Part shown: positions 1 to 10,179 of the stretch, piece after piece
Numbering within the stretch: position 1 is the first letter of the stretch
Layout of the letters: the number at the start of each line of letters is the position of its first letter
Assembly (NCBI GenBank): GCA_937140905.1
Contig: CAKZQO010000212.1
Span: 1-32,538 of the forward strand
Direction of reading: 5' to 3'
From: an uncultured Spirochaeta sp.
Lineage (GTDB): Bacteria; Spirochaetota; Spirochaetia; DTKZ01
DNA length: 32,538 bases
Made by a program: the position numbers and the translations under genes
Notes under the pieces: generated by a model
What the model saw: the letters and a program-made list of their open reading frames with translations, nothing else
Databases searched by the model: none
Told to the model about the DNA's origin: nothing

Positions 1-198
1 GATGATCGCTACCATGCAGAGGTGGCGGGCCTACTTCGAGAGCAGATCGAACAGGAGGTAGGGGAGAGTTACTACACCAAGCGGAGGTTCTTCACCCATG
101 GGCTGTACCTGGCAGAGGGATGGAGAACCTGGACCCGGATGTGGGGCACTCCCTACGGGGATGGACAGGTGTACTTCCCTCAGTTCATCTTGGATTGA
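1..198 (+). CDS. C-terminal fragment of an unidentified protein (5'-truncated by window edge)
   Basis: Frame +1 is open from base 1 to TGA at 196-198 (DDRYHAEVAGLLREQIEQEVGESYYTKRRFFTHGLYLAEGWRTWTRMWGTPYGDGQVYFPQFILD*). It converges with and slightly overlaps the SufU ORF. Confidence 0.55.
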   Translation, partial: DDRYHAEVAGLLREQIEQEVGESYYTKRRFFTHGLYLAEGWRTWTRMWGTPYGDGQVYFPQFILD

Positions 199-664
199 GA
201 TCCTTCCCCACAAGCTTCGGAGTACTAATTGTACTTTTAAGTTCTTTTTCAATCCCATGCCAGGCAAGGGTGGCACATTTCACCCGCAGGGGAAACTGCC
301 GAACGCCGGCAAGGGCTCGTAGATCGCCTAGATCTATTCCTTCCCCTGGATCCATACTATCCCTCGGATCCCTCCGAAGGTAAGATAAGGAGCGTTTACA
401 GATCTCAAGCGCCTCCAACCGGGTTCTTCCCGAGAGGAGTTCTGTCATGATGGAGGCAGAGGCGATGCTAATGGCGCACCCATGGCCGTCGAACACTACC
501 CGCCTGATTCGATCTGAACCCTCCCATTCGATTTGTAGCCGGAGGCTATCCCCACAGGAAGGGTTCTCATGGATAATGAAATTGCCAGAAAGGGGTTCCC
601 TATTCCTCGGGTGCTTGTAATGTTGCAGGATCAGTTCCTGATAAAGAATGTCCAGTTCGTTCAT
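185..664 (-). CDS. sufU: SufU-like Fe-S cluster assembly scaffold protein
   Basis: MNELDILYQELILQHYKHPRN..., ENPSCGDSLRLQIEW, FDGHGCAISIASASIMTEL are typical of SufU/IscU. It is adjacent to SufS. Confidence 0.88.
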   Translation of the reverse strand: MNELDILYQELILQHYKHPRNREPLSGNFIIHENPSCGDSLRLQIEWEGSDRIRRVVFDGHGCAISIASASIMTELLSGRTRLEALEICKRSLSYLRRDPRDSMDPGEGIDLGDLRALAGVRQFPLRVKCATLAWHGIEKELKSTISTPKLVGKDLNPR

Positions 665-1869
665 TGAAAGTACCTTCGTGCATCTTCTAACGCATCTACC
701 AATCGATCAAGGTCTTCTTTACTATTGCAGATCCCTAGGCTAGCCCGAACTGCGCTAGTGGCCCCCAATCGGTGAAGCAAGGGTTGGGCGCAGTGGTGGC
801 CTGAGCGAACTGCGATGGAGCGGGAATCGAGGAATTGGGCTAGATCATGGGAATGCACTCCCTCTAAATTAAAGGTAAATACGGGAGCCCTTATAGCGGC
901 TTCCCCATAGAGGGTGAGGTGTTCAATGTCAGAAAGTACTTCGGCACCGTACCTAGCCAATTTTTGTTCTTCCTCCCATATCTTCTCTCGGTCTAGGGAA
1001 TCGAGAAAATCGATAGCCGCAGCCAATCCTACAGCCCCTTCCACATTGGGAGTACCGGCTTCAAAGCGGTAGGGAGGCTCGTTGAAGGTAATGTCCGTCT
1101 CAGAGACTGTTGCGATCATTTCACCTCCCCCCTGGTAGGGAACGAGGCTGTCCAGAATCTGTTCCCGAACCCATAGTACACCTATTCCCATAGGACCGTA
1201 CATCTTATGACTCGAAAAGGCCGCCATGTCGCACCCCAGCTCGGATACATCGAAGGGCATGTGTCCCACGCTCTGGGCAGCGTCCAGTACCAGAAAAGCC
1301 CCTCGTTCGTGCACGAAGGAAGCAACAGAGGGGATCGGATTCACCGTTCCTAGCACATTGGAGACATGGGGAAGGGTTACCACCCGTACTTGCTCGGACC
1401 AGAGGGTTTCGAGATCCTGTATGTCCAGCTCTCCCGTTTGTGTGATGGGCCAGAATCGTAGGTGTAGTCCTTGTTCTCGAGCGGCGAGCCAGAAGGGAAC
1501 AATGTTAGAGTGATGGTCCATCTGGGTTACGATGATCACGTCTCCCGGATGGAGGAAAGTTCGAGTAAGGGAATGTGCGATTAGATTCAAGGCTTCCGTG
1601 GTGCCTCGGGTAAAGACGATTTCTTTCGACGAAGAGGCTCCGATGAACCGGGCCACCCGATTCCGGGCTCCCTCATACGCATAGGTAGAGGCTTCGGCTA
1701 ATCGGTACACGGCTCGATGAACGTTAGCATTTCGAGTCTGGTAATACTCAGAGATGGCCCGAATTACTGGCTCGGGTTTCTGGGTTGTGGAGGCGTTGTC
1801 CAGGTACACGAGGTTCGGGTTCGCCTCCAGTAGGGGAAACCTACCAGTTTTCAATGTAAACATACACAT
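661..1869 (-). CDS. sufS: SufS-type cysteine desulfurase (PLP-dependent)
   Basis: YLDNASTTQKP, MDHHSNIVPF, SSHKMYGPMGIGVLW (PLP Lys) and RSGHHCAQP (catalytic Cys loop). Confidence 0.95.
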   Translation of the reverse strand: MCMFTLKTGRFPLLEANPNLVYLDNASTTQKPEPVIRAISEYYQTRNANVHRAVYRLAEASTYAYEGARNRVARFIGASSSKEIVFTRGTTEALNLIAHSLTRTFLHPGDVIIVTQMDHHSNIVPFWLAAREQGLHLRFWPITQTGELDIQDLETLWSEQVRVVTLPHVSNVLGTVNPIPSVASFVHERGAFLVLDAAQSVGHMPFDVSELGCDMAAFSSHKMYGPMGIGVLWVREQILDSLVPYQGGGEMIATVSETDITFNEPPYRFEAGTPNVEGAVGLAAAIDFLDSLDREKIWEEEQKLARYGAEVLSDIEHLTLYGEAAIRAPVFTFNLEGVHSHDLAQFLDSRSIAVRSGHHCAQPLLHRLGATSAVRASLGICNSKEDLDRLVDALEDARRYFQ

Positions 1870-2152
1870 CGTCTCCTTCGATCCTTACAGGAATCGTCTC
1901 CACGGGAAGCACGGCGGGAAGGCCAGAAACCGCCCCAGTACGAATATCGAAGCTAGAGCCATGCTTGGGGCAGTAGACCTTTTCGTCCCAAACTTCCCCT
2001 TCGGACAACCGGGCGTACTCATGGGAGCAGGTGTCCCGTAAGGCAAAGATTCCATCAGATAGCCGGAAAAGCACGATCTCCTGTGACCCATATTCCACTC
2101 GAAGGGCTCTCTTTACCTCTACTAGCCGGGCAACCGGCACCCACTCTTTCAT
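1841..2152 (-). CDS. Rieske-type [2Fe-2S] ferredoxin embedded in the SUF operon
   Basis: Rieske ligand pattern CSH-X16-CPKH (DTCSHEYARLSEGEVWDEKVYCPKHGSSFD). Overlaps the start of sufS and the end of sufD. Confidence 0.88.
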   Translation of the reverse strand: MKEWVPVARLVEVKRALRVEYGSQEIVLFRLSDGIFALRDTCSHEYARLSEGEVWDEKVYCPKHGSSFDIRTGAVSGLPAVLPVETIPVRIEGDDVYVYIENW

Positions 2153-3363
2153 ACTAGGGATTCTGCGATTCGGTTGAGTACGTCTTCTTGGTAGACGCGG
2201 GGAATACTCGAAATCACCTCTTCGAAGAATCCCTCGATTAGAATCCGACGAGCTTCCTGGAAAGGGATACCTCGACTACGAAGGTAGAAGAGCTGCATTT
2301 CATTCAGCTTACCGGTAGTGGACCCATGGGTGCACCGCACATCGTCATTCCCAATGACTAGACGGGGGATGGAATCGGCTCGGGCTCCGGAACCAAGGAG
2401 TAAGTTCCGATTGGCCAGGTAGGCATCCGTTTTAGTGGCCCCTTCGCCAACCACGATCAAGCCCTGAAAGACCGATTTTCCCCCAGAAGCGACGACTCCT
2501 TTGTAAAGGGAATTGCTCTGCGCATGTTTCGATTGATGGGACTGGATAAGTTCCATATCGATGTGAGTGCTTTGCGTAGCCACATAGGCACCCTTCAGAT
2601 CCCCTTTTGCGCCTTCTTCCTCTAATTCCACTTTCCAGTTTGATTTGGATACCTGCCCTCCCACATGGACTTCCACAGATCCTAGGGAAGCATCCCGCTT
2701 TAGGTACCCTTCGAAAGAAAGGAAGAACCCCCCTTCTGAAGGAAGCAACCGGTCCACCACCAGGGTTCCCTGACCGTTTTCCTCGGCCTGGTAGGTAATT
2801 CCTCCATTGAAGAAGATACCGGGAGCTTTTCGCGCATCGAACCGTACCACTACCTGGGCTTCCGAATCCTTTCCTAAGAGAATCAGGAGGTGGGGTAGGG
2901 ATATAGTTTCCTCTTCTTCCAGTTGTATAAGGAGGGGTGCGGATATCCGCTGGTGATCGGGCACCTTAAGGATTAACCCATGGGTCGGATAGGCTAGGTT
3001 CCATCCCTGCATTCGATCTGGTAACCGCTGGATACGTTTTTCTATCACCCGGGTGGCAGCTTTAGGGAAGTCGGAAAACCAGTCGTACAGTTCGATTGTT
3101 TGGGTCTCCTCTGATCGATAGCATACCCAGGAATTCGAAGCACGATGGACCTCTAACGCCCATCCTTCTCGAGGTTTCCCACTTTCCAGGACAGGCGATG
3201 TCTTGAGAAATTCCTCCCGGTTAAAATGAGGAGTTGAAAACTGCCGGAACCTCTGTTCTGGCTGGAACTTTTCCAGAGGTGTTCGTCGCCACGATTCCCA
3301 GGATCTTTCCGGCCAGGGAAGCTTATCGAAGACTTCCCGCGCTTCTATCCGTACTCTCTCCAT
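2149..3363 (-). CDS. sufD: Fe-S cluster assembly protein SufD
   Basis: SufBD-family C-terminal core ([45 protein letters not shown]). Located between sufB and the Rieske/sufS genes. Confidence 0.92.
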   Translation of the reverse strand: MERVRIEAREVFDKLPWPERSWESWRRTPLEKFQPEQRFRQFSTPHFNREEFLKTSPVLESGKPREGWALEVHRASNSWVCYRSEETQTIELYDWFSDFPKAATRVIEKRIQRLPDRMQGWNLAYPTHGLILKVPDHQRISAPLLIQLEEEETISLPHLLILLGKDSEAQVVVRFDARKAPGIFFNGGITYQAEENGQGTLVVDRLLPSEGGFFLSFEGYLKRDASLGSVEVHVGGQVSKSNWKVELEEEGAKGDLKGAYVATQSTHIDMELIQSHQSKHAQSNSLYKGVVASGGKSVFQGLIVVGEGATKTDAYLANRNLLLGSGARADSIPRLVIGNDDVRCTHGSTTGKLNEMQLFYLRSRGIPFQEARRILIEGFFEEVISSIPRVYQEDVLNRIAESLV

Positions 3364-3380
3364 TTCCCTCTTCCTTTCCT

Positions 3381-4781
3381 CTAACCTACAGAGCCTTCCA
3401 TTTCTAGTTCGATCAATCGATTTAGTTCCACCGCGTATTCGAGGGGCAACTGTTTCACCAGAGGATCGAGGAAACCATTGACGATCATGAGGGAGGCTTC
3501 CGATTCCGATAGGCCTCTACTCCGAAGGTAGAACAGTTGCTCTTCGCTGATCCGGCTCACCCGGGCCTCATGTTCCATCGATACATCTTCGGATTCGATT
3601 TCTATGTAGGGATACGTGTTGGTTTTCGATTGGGGATCGAGAAGAAGGGCGTCACAAACCACGTGGGATTTGATTCCTGTGAGATTAGGGTACACCTTGA
3701 TCAATCCCCGGTAACTGGCAATTCCTCCATCCTTACTGATGGACTTGGAAGTGATGATCGAACTGGTGTCTGAAGCGGTATGGACGATCTTTCCCCCCGT
3801 ATCCTGCTCCTGCCCCTTGCCCGCAAAGGCAATGGAAAGCACTTCTCCATGCGCTTTGGGCCCCATGAGATATACGGCTGGGTACTTCATCGTTCGCTTA
3901 CTACCGATATTCCCATCCACCCATTCCACTGCCGCTTCCTCGTAGGCTACGGCGCGCTTGGTAACCAGGTTATACACGTTGTTGGACCAATTCTGGATGG
4001 TCGTGTACCGAACCCGGGCTCCTTTCAGGGCAAGGATTTCCACCACCGCACTATGGAGGCTGTTCCGACTGTAGATGGGGGCCGTGCACCCTTCGATGTA
4101 ATGAACGAAACTTCCCTCATCCGCAATGATCAATGTCCGTTCAAACTGTCCGAAGCTTTCCAGGTTGATCCTGAAATAGGCCTGTAGGGGAATTTCTACC
4201 CGTACCCCCGGAGGAACATAGATGAAACTTCCCCCTGACCAGACCGCTGTATTGAGAGACGCGAACTTGTTGTCGTTGAAAGGGATCACGGTTCCAAAGT
4301 ACTTACGGACCAATTCTGGATAATCCCGCACGGCGTCTTCTGGAGCGCAAAAGATCACTCCTTTTTGTTCCAAGTCAGCCCGAATGTTGTGATACACGAT
4401 TTCCGAATCGTACTGGGCTCCCACGCCCGCTAGGAACTTCCGTTCCGCTTCGGGAATCCCTATCCGATCATAGGTCGCCCGGATTTCTTCGGGAAGCTCT
4501 TCCCACCGTTCTTTGCGGTCCTCGGTAGGTTTGGCGTAGTAGTATATTTCATCGAAGTGGATGTCGGACAGGTCGGCTCCCCAGTTGGGCATGGGTTTCC
4601 GCCGAAAGGCTTCCAAGCCCCTCAACCGGTACTGGAGCATCCATTCCGGTTCGTTCTTCATTTGGCTGATGGTTCGAACGATCTCTTCGTCCAGACCTTT
4701 TCGGGTTTTGAACACGGAGCGATCCGGAAAGGCAAACCCATACTTGTATTCCCCAATATCCACTGTGACAGTTTCACTCAT
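3381..4781 (-). CDS. sufB: Fe-S cluster assembly protein SufB
   Basis: Conserved SufB segments ([83 protein letters not shown]). Confidence 0.96.
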   Translation of the reverse strand: MSETVTVDIGEYKYGFAFPDRSVFKTRKGLDEEIVRTISQMKNEPEWMLQYRLRGLEAFRRKPMPNWGADLSDIHFDEIYYYAKPTEDRKERWEELPEEIRATYDRIGIPEAERKFLAGVGAQYDSEIVYHNIRADLEQKGVIFCAPEDAVRDYPELVRKYFGTVIPFNDNKFASLNTAVWSGGSFIYVPPGVRVEIPLQAYFRINLESFGQFERTLIIADEGSFVHYIEGCTAPIYSRNSLHSAVVEILALKGARVRYTTIQNWSNNVYNLVTKRAVAYEEAAVEWVDGNIGSKRTMKYPAVYLMGPKAHGEVLSIAFAGKGQEQDTGGKIVHTASDTSSIITSKSISKDGGIASYRGLIKVYPNLTGIKSHVVCDALLLDPQSKTNTYPYIEIESEDVSMEHEARVSRISEEQLFYLRSRGLSESEASLMIVNGFLDPLVKQLPLEYAVELNRLIELEMEGSVG

Positions 4782-5527
4782 ACCCGCACCTCTTCCCGTA
4801 TCCAGTCGTACCCACGAGCCTCCAATTCTCTCACTAGTTCGGCTCCTCCCGACAGGACGATCCGGCCATCCATCATGATATGAACCTTGTCCGGCTGGAT
4901 GTAATCCAAGATCCGCTGGTAGTGGGTGATAATTAGGGATGAAAAACGATCTCCCCGTAAACGGTTCACTCCCTGTGCCACGACTCGGAGAGCATCAATA
5001 TCAAGGCCAGAGTCTGTTTCGTCCAGGATGGCTAGTTTGGGACGAAACAAGAGCATCTGTAGGATTTCCATCCGTTTCTTTTCCCCGCCCGAAAACCCCT
5101 CGTTGAGGTACCGGTTTATGAAGGATCGATCCATTCCCATCGTGTCCATCAGGGCGCGAAGTTCTTCGATGAACTTATTTACGTTGAGGGAACCCTCTGC
5201 ACCCCGAAGATTTTCTACCGATCGTTTTAGGAATTTCCCTACCGTAACTCCGGGTACCTCTACGGGGTACTGAAAGGCAAGGAACATTCCCAGAGCAGCT
5301 CTTTTCTCGGGATCTTCTTCCAGAATATCCTTTCCTTCGAAAAGGACTCTTCCGGCCGTTACCGTGTAGGAAGGATGACCCATCAGGACATTGGCCAAGG
5401 TGCTCTTTCCCGACCCGTTGGGTCCCATGAGAGCGTGGATTTCTCCCGACTGGATACTGAGATTCACTCCCTTTAAGATGTCTTTCGTTTCGATCCGAGC
5501 ATGCAGGTTTTCTATCTGTAATAACAT
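4778..5527 (-). CDS. sufC: Fe-S cluster assembly ATPase SufC
   Basis: ABC ATPase with Walker [10 protein letters not shown], signature [13 protein letters not shown] and Walker [17 protein letters not shown]. Confidence 0.96.
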   Translation of the reverse strand: MLLQIENLHARIETKDILKGVNLSIQSGEIHALMGPNGSGKSTLANVLMGHPSYTVTAGRVLFEGKDILEEDPEKRAALGMFLAFQYPVEVPGVTVGKFLKRSVENLRGAEGSLNVNKFIEELRALMDTMGMDRSFINRYLNEGFSGGEKKRMEILQMLLFRPKLAILDETDSGLDIDALRVVAQGVNRLRGDRFSSLIITHYQRILDYIQPDKVHIMMDGRIVLSGGAELVRELEARGYDWIREEVRV

Positions 5528-5537
5528 ATTCTCTCTC

Positions 5538-5867
5538 CTATATAGGGTAACCTAACTCCAATCGGGCAGCCTCGCTCATGAAGCTGTACCTCCATGGTGG
5601 ATCCCACACTAGATGGGGACTTACCTCTGTCACTCCGGGTAAAGTTTGAACTATTTCAATAATGTTATCGTAGATATCCTGTGCAGCCGGGCAGCCTGGG
5701 TACGTCACAGTGAAGTCCACATCCACCCTTCCTCCGGGTTGCACTGCTACATGATAAACCAAACCTAGATCCACTATGTTGATGGCTAGTTCAGGGTCCT
5801 CTACCCGCTTTAAAATTTCGTACACCTGGGAAACAAGGGGCGGTTGGTTAGAAACTTCCATTCCCAT
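5538..5867 (-). CDS. SufT-like / MIP18 (DUF59) family metal-sulfur cluster assembly factor
   Basis: VYEILKRVEDPELAINIVDLGLVYHVAV...VTYPGCPAAQDIYDNIIEIVQTLPGVTEVSPHLVWDPPW is the DUF59 core. The track start at 5915 is a TTG overlapping a -35-like element, so ATG at 5867 is preferred. Confidence 0.85.
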   Translation of the reverse strand: MGMEVSNQPPLVSQVYEILKRVEDPELAINIVDLGLVYHVAVQPGGRVDVDFTVTYPGCPAAQDIYDNIIEIVQTLPGVTEVSPHLVWDPPWRYSFMSEAARLELGYPI

Positions 5868-5888
5868 TCTCCTATTCGATAGGAAAAA

Positions 5889-5915
5889 GTTATATAATAT
5901 TACAAAAATAGTCAA
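5889..5915 (-). promoter_or_regulatory. Putative sigma70-like promoter of the leftward SUF operon
   Basis: On the minus strand, TTGACT (5915-5910), 15-bp AT-rich spacer, TATAAC (5894-5889), upstream of the first SUF gene. The spacer is short, so this is tentative. Confidence 0.4.
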
Positions 5916-5956
5916 GTTAAGTTTCCTTTGCGGGAATGTTTCGCTATGTTTACGGT

Positions 5957-6520
5957 ATGAGGATTCTGATGATCACAGCCCATCCGAATTCCCATGGGTT
6001 CAATCATTCCCTTTCCAACCGATTGCAGAACCGTTTGATAGAAGAAGGGGTGGAAGTAGATCGGACGGATCTGTATCAGGAAGGGTTCGATCCGGTCCTT
6101 TCGGTAGAGGAGATGTTCCGAAAAGCTTCTTTCGATGAAAGGGTTCTTCGGCAGGTTGAGAAACTGAAAACTAGTTCAGGTCTATTACTGGTGCACCCGG
6201 ACTGGTGGGGGTTACCTCCGGCCATCCTGAAAGGATGGGTAGATCGGGTGCTTCTTCCCGGTGTGGGGTATACCTACGAGGAAGGACCAGTACCTTTGCC
6301 CCTTTTCGGGCACCTAAAGGGAGCCGTGCTGGTGACTCGAGACAATCGAGGTTCAGGCCTTTCGGAGATGTTCTGGTTACAGGAAGTGTTTCCTACCTGC
6401 GGCATAGCTCCTGCCTGCTTTCGAGTGTTGGATGGGCTAAAAACTATGGAATCCTATGAGGTGGAAAAAAGAGTGGCCGTTTTGATTGAAGAATTGTATA
6501 CTTTTCTAGTAAGAAAATAG
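5957..6520 (+). CDS. NAD(P)H:quinone oxidoreductase / flavodoxin-fold protein (MdaB/KefF-like)
   Basis: MRILMITAHPNSHGFNHSLSNRL...DLYQEGFDPVLS...VHPDWWGLPPAILKGWVDRVLLPGVGYTYEEG. Start chosen at ATG 5957 rather than track start 5936. Confidence 0.85.
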   Translation: MRILMITAHPNSHGFNHSLSNRLQNRLIEEGVEVDRTDLYQEGFDPVLSVEEMFRKASFDERVLRQVEKLKTSSGLLLVHPDWWGLPPAILKGWVDRVLLPGVGYTYEEGPVPLPLFGHLKGAVLVTRDNRGSGLSEMFWLQEVFPTCGIAPACFRVLDGLKTMESYEVEKRVAVLIEELYTFLVRK

Positions 6521-6601
6521 AGGGAGGTGGGTTTTATCGTCGGTGTGGCCTAGGTCAGAATGAGTAAGCGCTGGAAGAACGATAAACCGCTTTCGGACAA
6601 G

Positions 6602-7870
6602 TTACATCTGGAAACCCACATTCACGAAGCCGTACACTTGCCGGGTAGAAACGCTATACGTAACGTCGAACCCGAAGGCGGGTATGGCAACCTTGGAAAG
6701 GTAGATTCGAAACCCTGCCCCCGGGCCATGAGCTAGGTAGTATGGATTCTCTGGAGTAGGGGATTCGTCTCGGAACACCCCACTCTCATAGTATAGAACG
6801 AAGGTGGGGGCCCCCCACCGGAAATGGATAGGGATTCCTTCAAAAATTAGTTGACCCATGAGGATGGTGTTGGAGAATACATCATCCCCAATAGTCTTGA
6901 GGAATCGTCCAGACACTCGGTTCTCCAGGATAGGCGGAACTCCAAGACCCTTGAATCCCTGAACTCGCAACCCCATCCGATGCTCGCCCCAAATGGGAAG
7001 GTATCCCTGGGCCTGGAGGGTAAAGCTGTCGTAAAAGTCTGTTCCTTGAAGGTCGAAGGCTCGTTCATATCGAAGAGAGGATAAAATCCCATAGACCAAC
7101 ACGGGACCAAAGAAAAGATCCTGGTACCGAAAAGTGAAGGCAGGTCCAGCGAACCGAACGTTATCCGGGGGATTCAAACGGGAATCATAGTCATCCTCTA
7201 GTTGATGTTCCCGAAATTGAACTCCCACTCCGATCCCAAAGCCTTTTCCCAAAGGAAACGTGAGATCTCCCCCGGCGTCCAGTTTGGTTTTCTCGAAGCG
7301 TCGCAGGAGGGAACCTTCGACGGTTCTGGAAGCGACAATCTCCGTACCTATGCCAAACCGCAGTATGAGAGACTGGGATGTGCCGAGGAAACGAGGATCG
7401 ATGTAACCGAACATTCCCTGTAACCCATTGTTTCCCCAGAAAGCACCTCCGTAGAACTTCTTGTTCCAACCGAACAGGTTGGACTCGAAGAGTAGGAGCC
7501 CTCCATACAGGTTCCCCCCACTGGTTGCTCCCCCAAGGGGAATAGGGATAAGAGTCCATTTCTCCTCTAGCTGTACCCGCAAGCGTATTTGGCCTGACCC
7601 ATCCGGCTGGGGAAGGAAGGTGATCCGGTGAAAGAGACCAAGACTCCGGAGGGATTGAAGCATGGCTTCTTCGGTTGCGGGCGTGTAGGGTTTCCCCACA
7701 AAGGGATCCAAGAAGGGCGTTACTACCTCAGGATGAGTTCTTTTTAGACCTTCCAGCGTATAGGAGGAGATACGTGCGGAATCGCTACCAGCTGCCGAAT
7801 CTGAATAGATTCGGAAGGATAACAAAACATTTAACGCGATGAAACTAATGAGTATGGTTCGAAATCGCAT
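6602..7870 (-). CDS. Omp85/BamA-like outer-membrane surface antigen (POTRA + beta-barrel)
   Basis: Signal-peptide-like start MRFRTILISFIALNVLLSFRIYS, a POTRA-like segment (LRSLGLFHRITFLPQ...IRLRVQLEEKWTLIPIP) and a glycine/aromatic-rich barrel to the C-terminus. Confidence 0.7.
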   Translation of the reverse strand: MRFRTILISFIALNVLLSFRIYSDSAAGSDSARISSYTLEGLKRTHPEVVTPFLDPFVGKPYTPATEEAMLQSLRSLGLFHRITFLPQPDGSGQIRLRVQLEEKWTLIPIPLGGATSGGNLYGGLLLFESNLFGWNKKFYGGAFWGNNGLQGMFGYIDPRFLGTSQSLILRFGIGTEIVASRTVEGSLLRRFEKTKLDAGGDLTFPLGKGFGIGVGVQFREHQLEDDYDSRLNPPDNVRFAGPAFTFRYQDLFFGPVLVYGILSSLRYERAFDLQGTDFYDSFTLQAQGYLPIWGEHRMGLRVQGFKGLGVPPILENRVSGRFLKTIGDDVFSNTILMGQLIFEGIPIHFRWGAPTFVLYYESGVFRDESPTPENPYYLAHGPGAGFRIYLSKVAIPAFGFDVTYSVSTRQVYGFVNVGFQM

Positions 7871-7955
7871 GGTAGTAATAAATATACCTAGGTTTTTCCT
7901 ATTCTTGCAGGAGAATCTAAGTTTCTGATACACTTCGGGGTGAAAGGGGTACAAC

Positions 7956-9167
7956 TTGGCAGAAAAAATCCAGATGACTGATAAGGGACTTCAAGTCCCG
8001 GATAATCCGATCATCCCCTTCATCGAGGGAGATGGAACAGGCCCGGATATTTGGGCGGCAGCGGTTCGAGTGTTCGATGCTGCGGTGGAGAAAGCGTATG
8101 GCGGAAAGCGGCAGATTGCTTGGAAAGAGGTACTGGCGGGAGAAAAGGCGTTCAACCTCCTGGGCACCTGGTTACCCGAAGAAACAGAGCAGGTGTTCAA
8201 GGACTATCTGGTTGGGATAAAAGGTCCCCTCACAACCCCTGTTGGGGAGGGTTTTCGGAGTCTCAACGTAACCTTACGCCAACGGTTGGACCTGTACGTT
8301 TGCCTTCGTCCCGTGAAGTACTATCCAGGGATTCCTTCCCCCGTAAAGCAACCAGAACTAGTGGACATGGTGGTGTTTCGGGAGAATACGGAGGATGTGT
8401 ACGCGGGGTTAGAAGCTCCCGCAGGTTCTCCTAAGGCATCCAAACTGATAGAGTTCTGCAGAACTGAGCTGGGCTGGGAGATCCGGCCGGATAGCGGGAT
8501 TGGTATCAAACCCATTAGCCGATTCGGCACCGAACGTCTCGTGCGTTCTGCCATCCGGTATGCCCTACAGCAAGGCCGAAGGAGCGTTACCCTGGTCCAC
8601 AAGGGGAACATCATGAAGTATACGGAAGGGGCCTTTCGTAATTGGGGGTATGAGTTGGCCAAACGGGAGTTCGGGGATCGGGTTCTTACGCACGAAGAAT
8701 TGGGAAGTCAGCCCGTACCCAAAGGGAAGATCCTTATCAAGGACGTCATTGCCGATGCCTTCCTCCAACAGATCCTTACCCGGCCAGCCGAGTACGATGT
8801 GATCGCCACGATGAACTTGAACGGCGATTATATCTCCGATGCCCTGGCCGCTCAGGTAGGAGGAATCGGAATCGCGCCGGGAGCGAATATCAACTACGAT
8901 TCGGGACATGCCATCTTCGAAGCTACTCATGGGACCGCTCCCAAGTACGCGGGTAAGGATGTAGTGAATCCTAGTTCGGTCATTCTTTCGGGAGTCATGA
9001 TGTTTCAATACCTCGGTTGGCAGGAGGCGGCAGATTTGATCGAAAAAGGATTGCAGGAGGTCATTCGTCGAAAGATCGTTACCTACGACTTTGCCCGACT
9101 GATGGAAGGCGCCATCCAGGTGTCTACCAGCGCCTTTGGAACAGCTATCATCGAGCATATGGAATAG
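7956..9167 (+). CDS. icd: NADP-dependent isocitrate dehydrogenase
   Basis: [52 protein letters not shown]. Predicted TTG start. Confidence 0.95.
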   Translation: MAEKIQMTDKGLQVPDNPIIPFIEGDGTGPDIWAAAVRVFDAAVEKAYGGKRQIAWKEVLAGEKAFNLLGTWLPEETEQVFKDYLVGIKGPLTTPVGEGFRSLNVTLRQRLDLYVCLRPVKYYPGIPSPVKQPELVDMVVFRENTEDVYAGLEAPAGSPKASKLIEFCRTELGWEIRPDSGIGIKPISRFGTERLVRSAIRYALQQGRRSVTLVHKGNIMKYTEGAFRNWGYELAKREFGDRVLTHEELGSQPVPKGKILIKDVIADAFLQQILTRPAEYDVIATMNLNGDYISDALAAQVGGIGIAPGANINYDSGHAIFEATHGTAPKYAGKDVVNPSSVILSGVMMFQYLGWQEAADLIEKGLQEVIRRKIVTYDFARLMEGAIQVSTSAFGTAIIEHME

Positions 9168-9172
9168 CGGGG

Positions 9173-9724
9173 ATGGTTGGTAAACGGATACCCAGGAAAA
9201 ATCTGGTATTGGGAGCTCTTTTCGTCGTGTTGGGCGGGACTCTCTTACTCTGGACTTCAGGGAAGCTTTCCGGGGTTCTTTCCTTCTGGCCGGTTCTCCT
9301 GGTGATACTGGGACTGTATCTCCTATACCGGGTCTATATTTTAGGGGGTTCCGAGAGCCTAGTATTCTATGGCATTTTCTCCGCCCAGGCAGGGGCTTTT
9401 CTCCTCCTCCTCAACGCGGAAATCATGGGGAACCTATATTTCCGGAACCTTTGGCCATTCTTCATGCTCTTTGCGGGCGTGGCTCTCCTTCTCTATGGGC
9501 TAAAGAGGAAGGGAGCCTACCGTGTGCGATACCTGATTCCCTCTGTTTCCATCATCTCGCTCTCCGGGATATTCCTGTTGTTCAGCCTAGGTTTCATTCG
9601 GGTCAGTCTTAAAACAATCCTTGTCCAGTTCTGGCCCCTCATTCTTGTGCTCTGTGGAGTGTTTCTCATCCTGTTCGATTTCTTTCGTAACAAGATCCAT
9701 TCGAGAAAAGCGGAGGATCATTAA
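9173..9724 (+). CDS. Multi-pass membrane protein, LiaF-TM/DUF5668-like
   Basis: MVGKRIPRKNLVLGALFVVLGGTLLLWTSGKLSGVLSFWPVLLVILGLYLLYR..., several hydrophobic helices with repeated FWPxxLV motifs. Start moved to ATG 9173 so it follows icd. Confidence 0.65.
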   Translation: MVGKRIPRKNLVLGALFVVLGGTLLLWTSGKLSGVLSFWPVLLVILGLYLLYRVYILGGSESLVFYGIFSAQAGAFLLLLNAEIMGNLYFRNLWPFFMLFAGVALLLYGLKRKGAYRVRYLIPSVSIISLSGIFLLFSLGFIRVSLKTILVQFWPLILVLCGVFLILFDFFRNKIHSRKAEDH

Positions 9725-10110
9725 CTTAAGGACTCTTCCTCGCAGCGGGAACAGAGGTTGGAATCCAACATAACAATCTGATTCAAGGAAAGAGGAGATC
9801 CGCACTTTCTGCATCTTCTGTGAAAAGGAAAGGTCTTTTCCCGGTACAGATACAGGACTCCCAAGATTACTCCCAAGAAAGGTAGAATGAATAAGTCGGG
9901 AAGGGTGATGCGAAAGAGGCGGGGGGAATACTTTATTGCCCCCGCCCCAAGGTAAAGGATCAATGTGCCAATCCCGAGGTAGAGGGTAGCGGTGCGTTTT
10001 TGTACTCCTTTGTTTCCGGATCGTTTCTGCGCAATGTTGAGAAGTAAGATGCCCATGAAAAGGAAATAGGCAAGTTTAGCGATACTTTCGGAGATGGGGT
10101 ACACGTACAC
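9721..10110 (-). CDS. Small membrane protein with C-terminal zinc ribbon
   Basis: Three hydrophobic segments followed by CRKCGSPLSLNQIVMLDSNLCSRCEEESLS (CX2C...CX2C). Confidence 0.6.
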   Translation of the reverse strand: MYVYPISESIAKLAYFLFMGILLLNIAQKRSGNKGVQKRTATLYLGIGTLILYLGAGAIKYSPRLFRITLPDLFILPFLGVILGVLYLYREKTFPFHRRCRKCGSPLSLNQIVMLDSNLCSRCEEESLS

Positions 10111-10179
10111 TCCTTTTACCTCGGGTTAATCATATCGGTCATTAACAGTACATCACCGTACCTTCTGTGCCGGGGTTTG

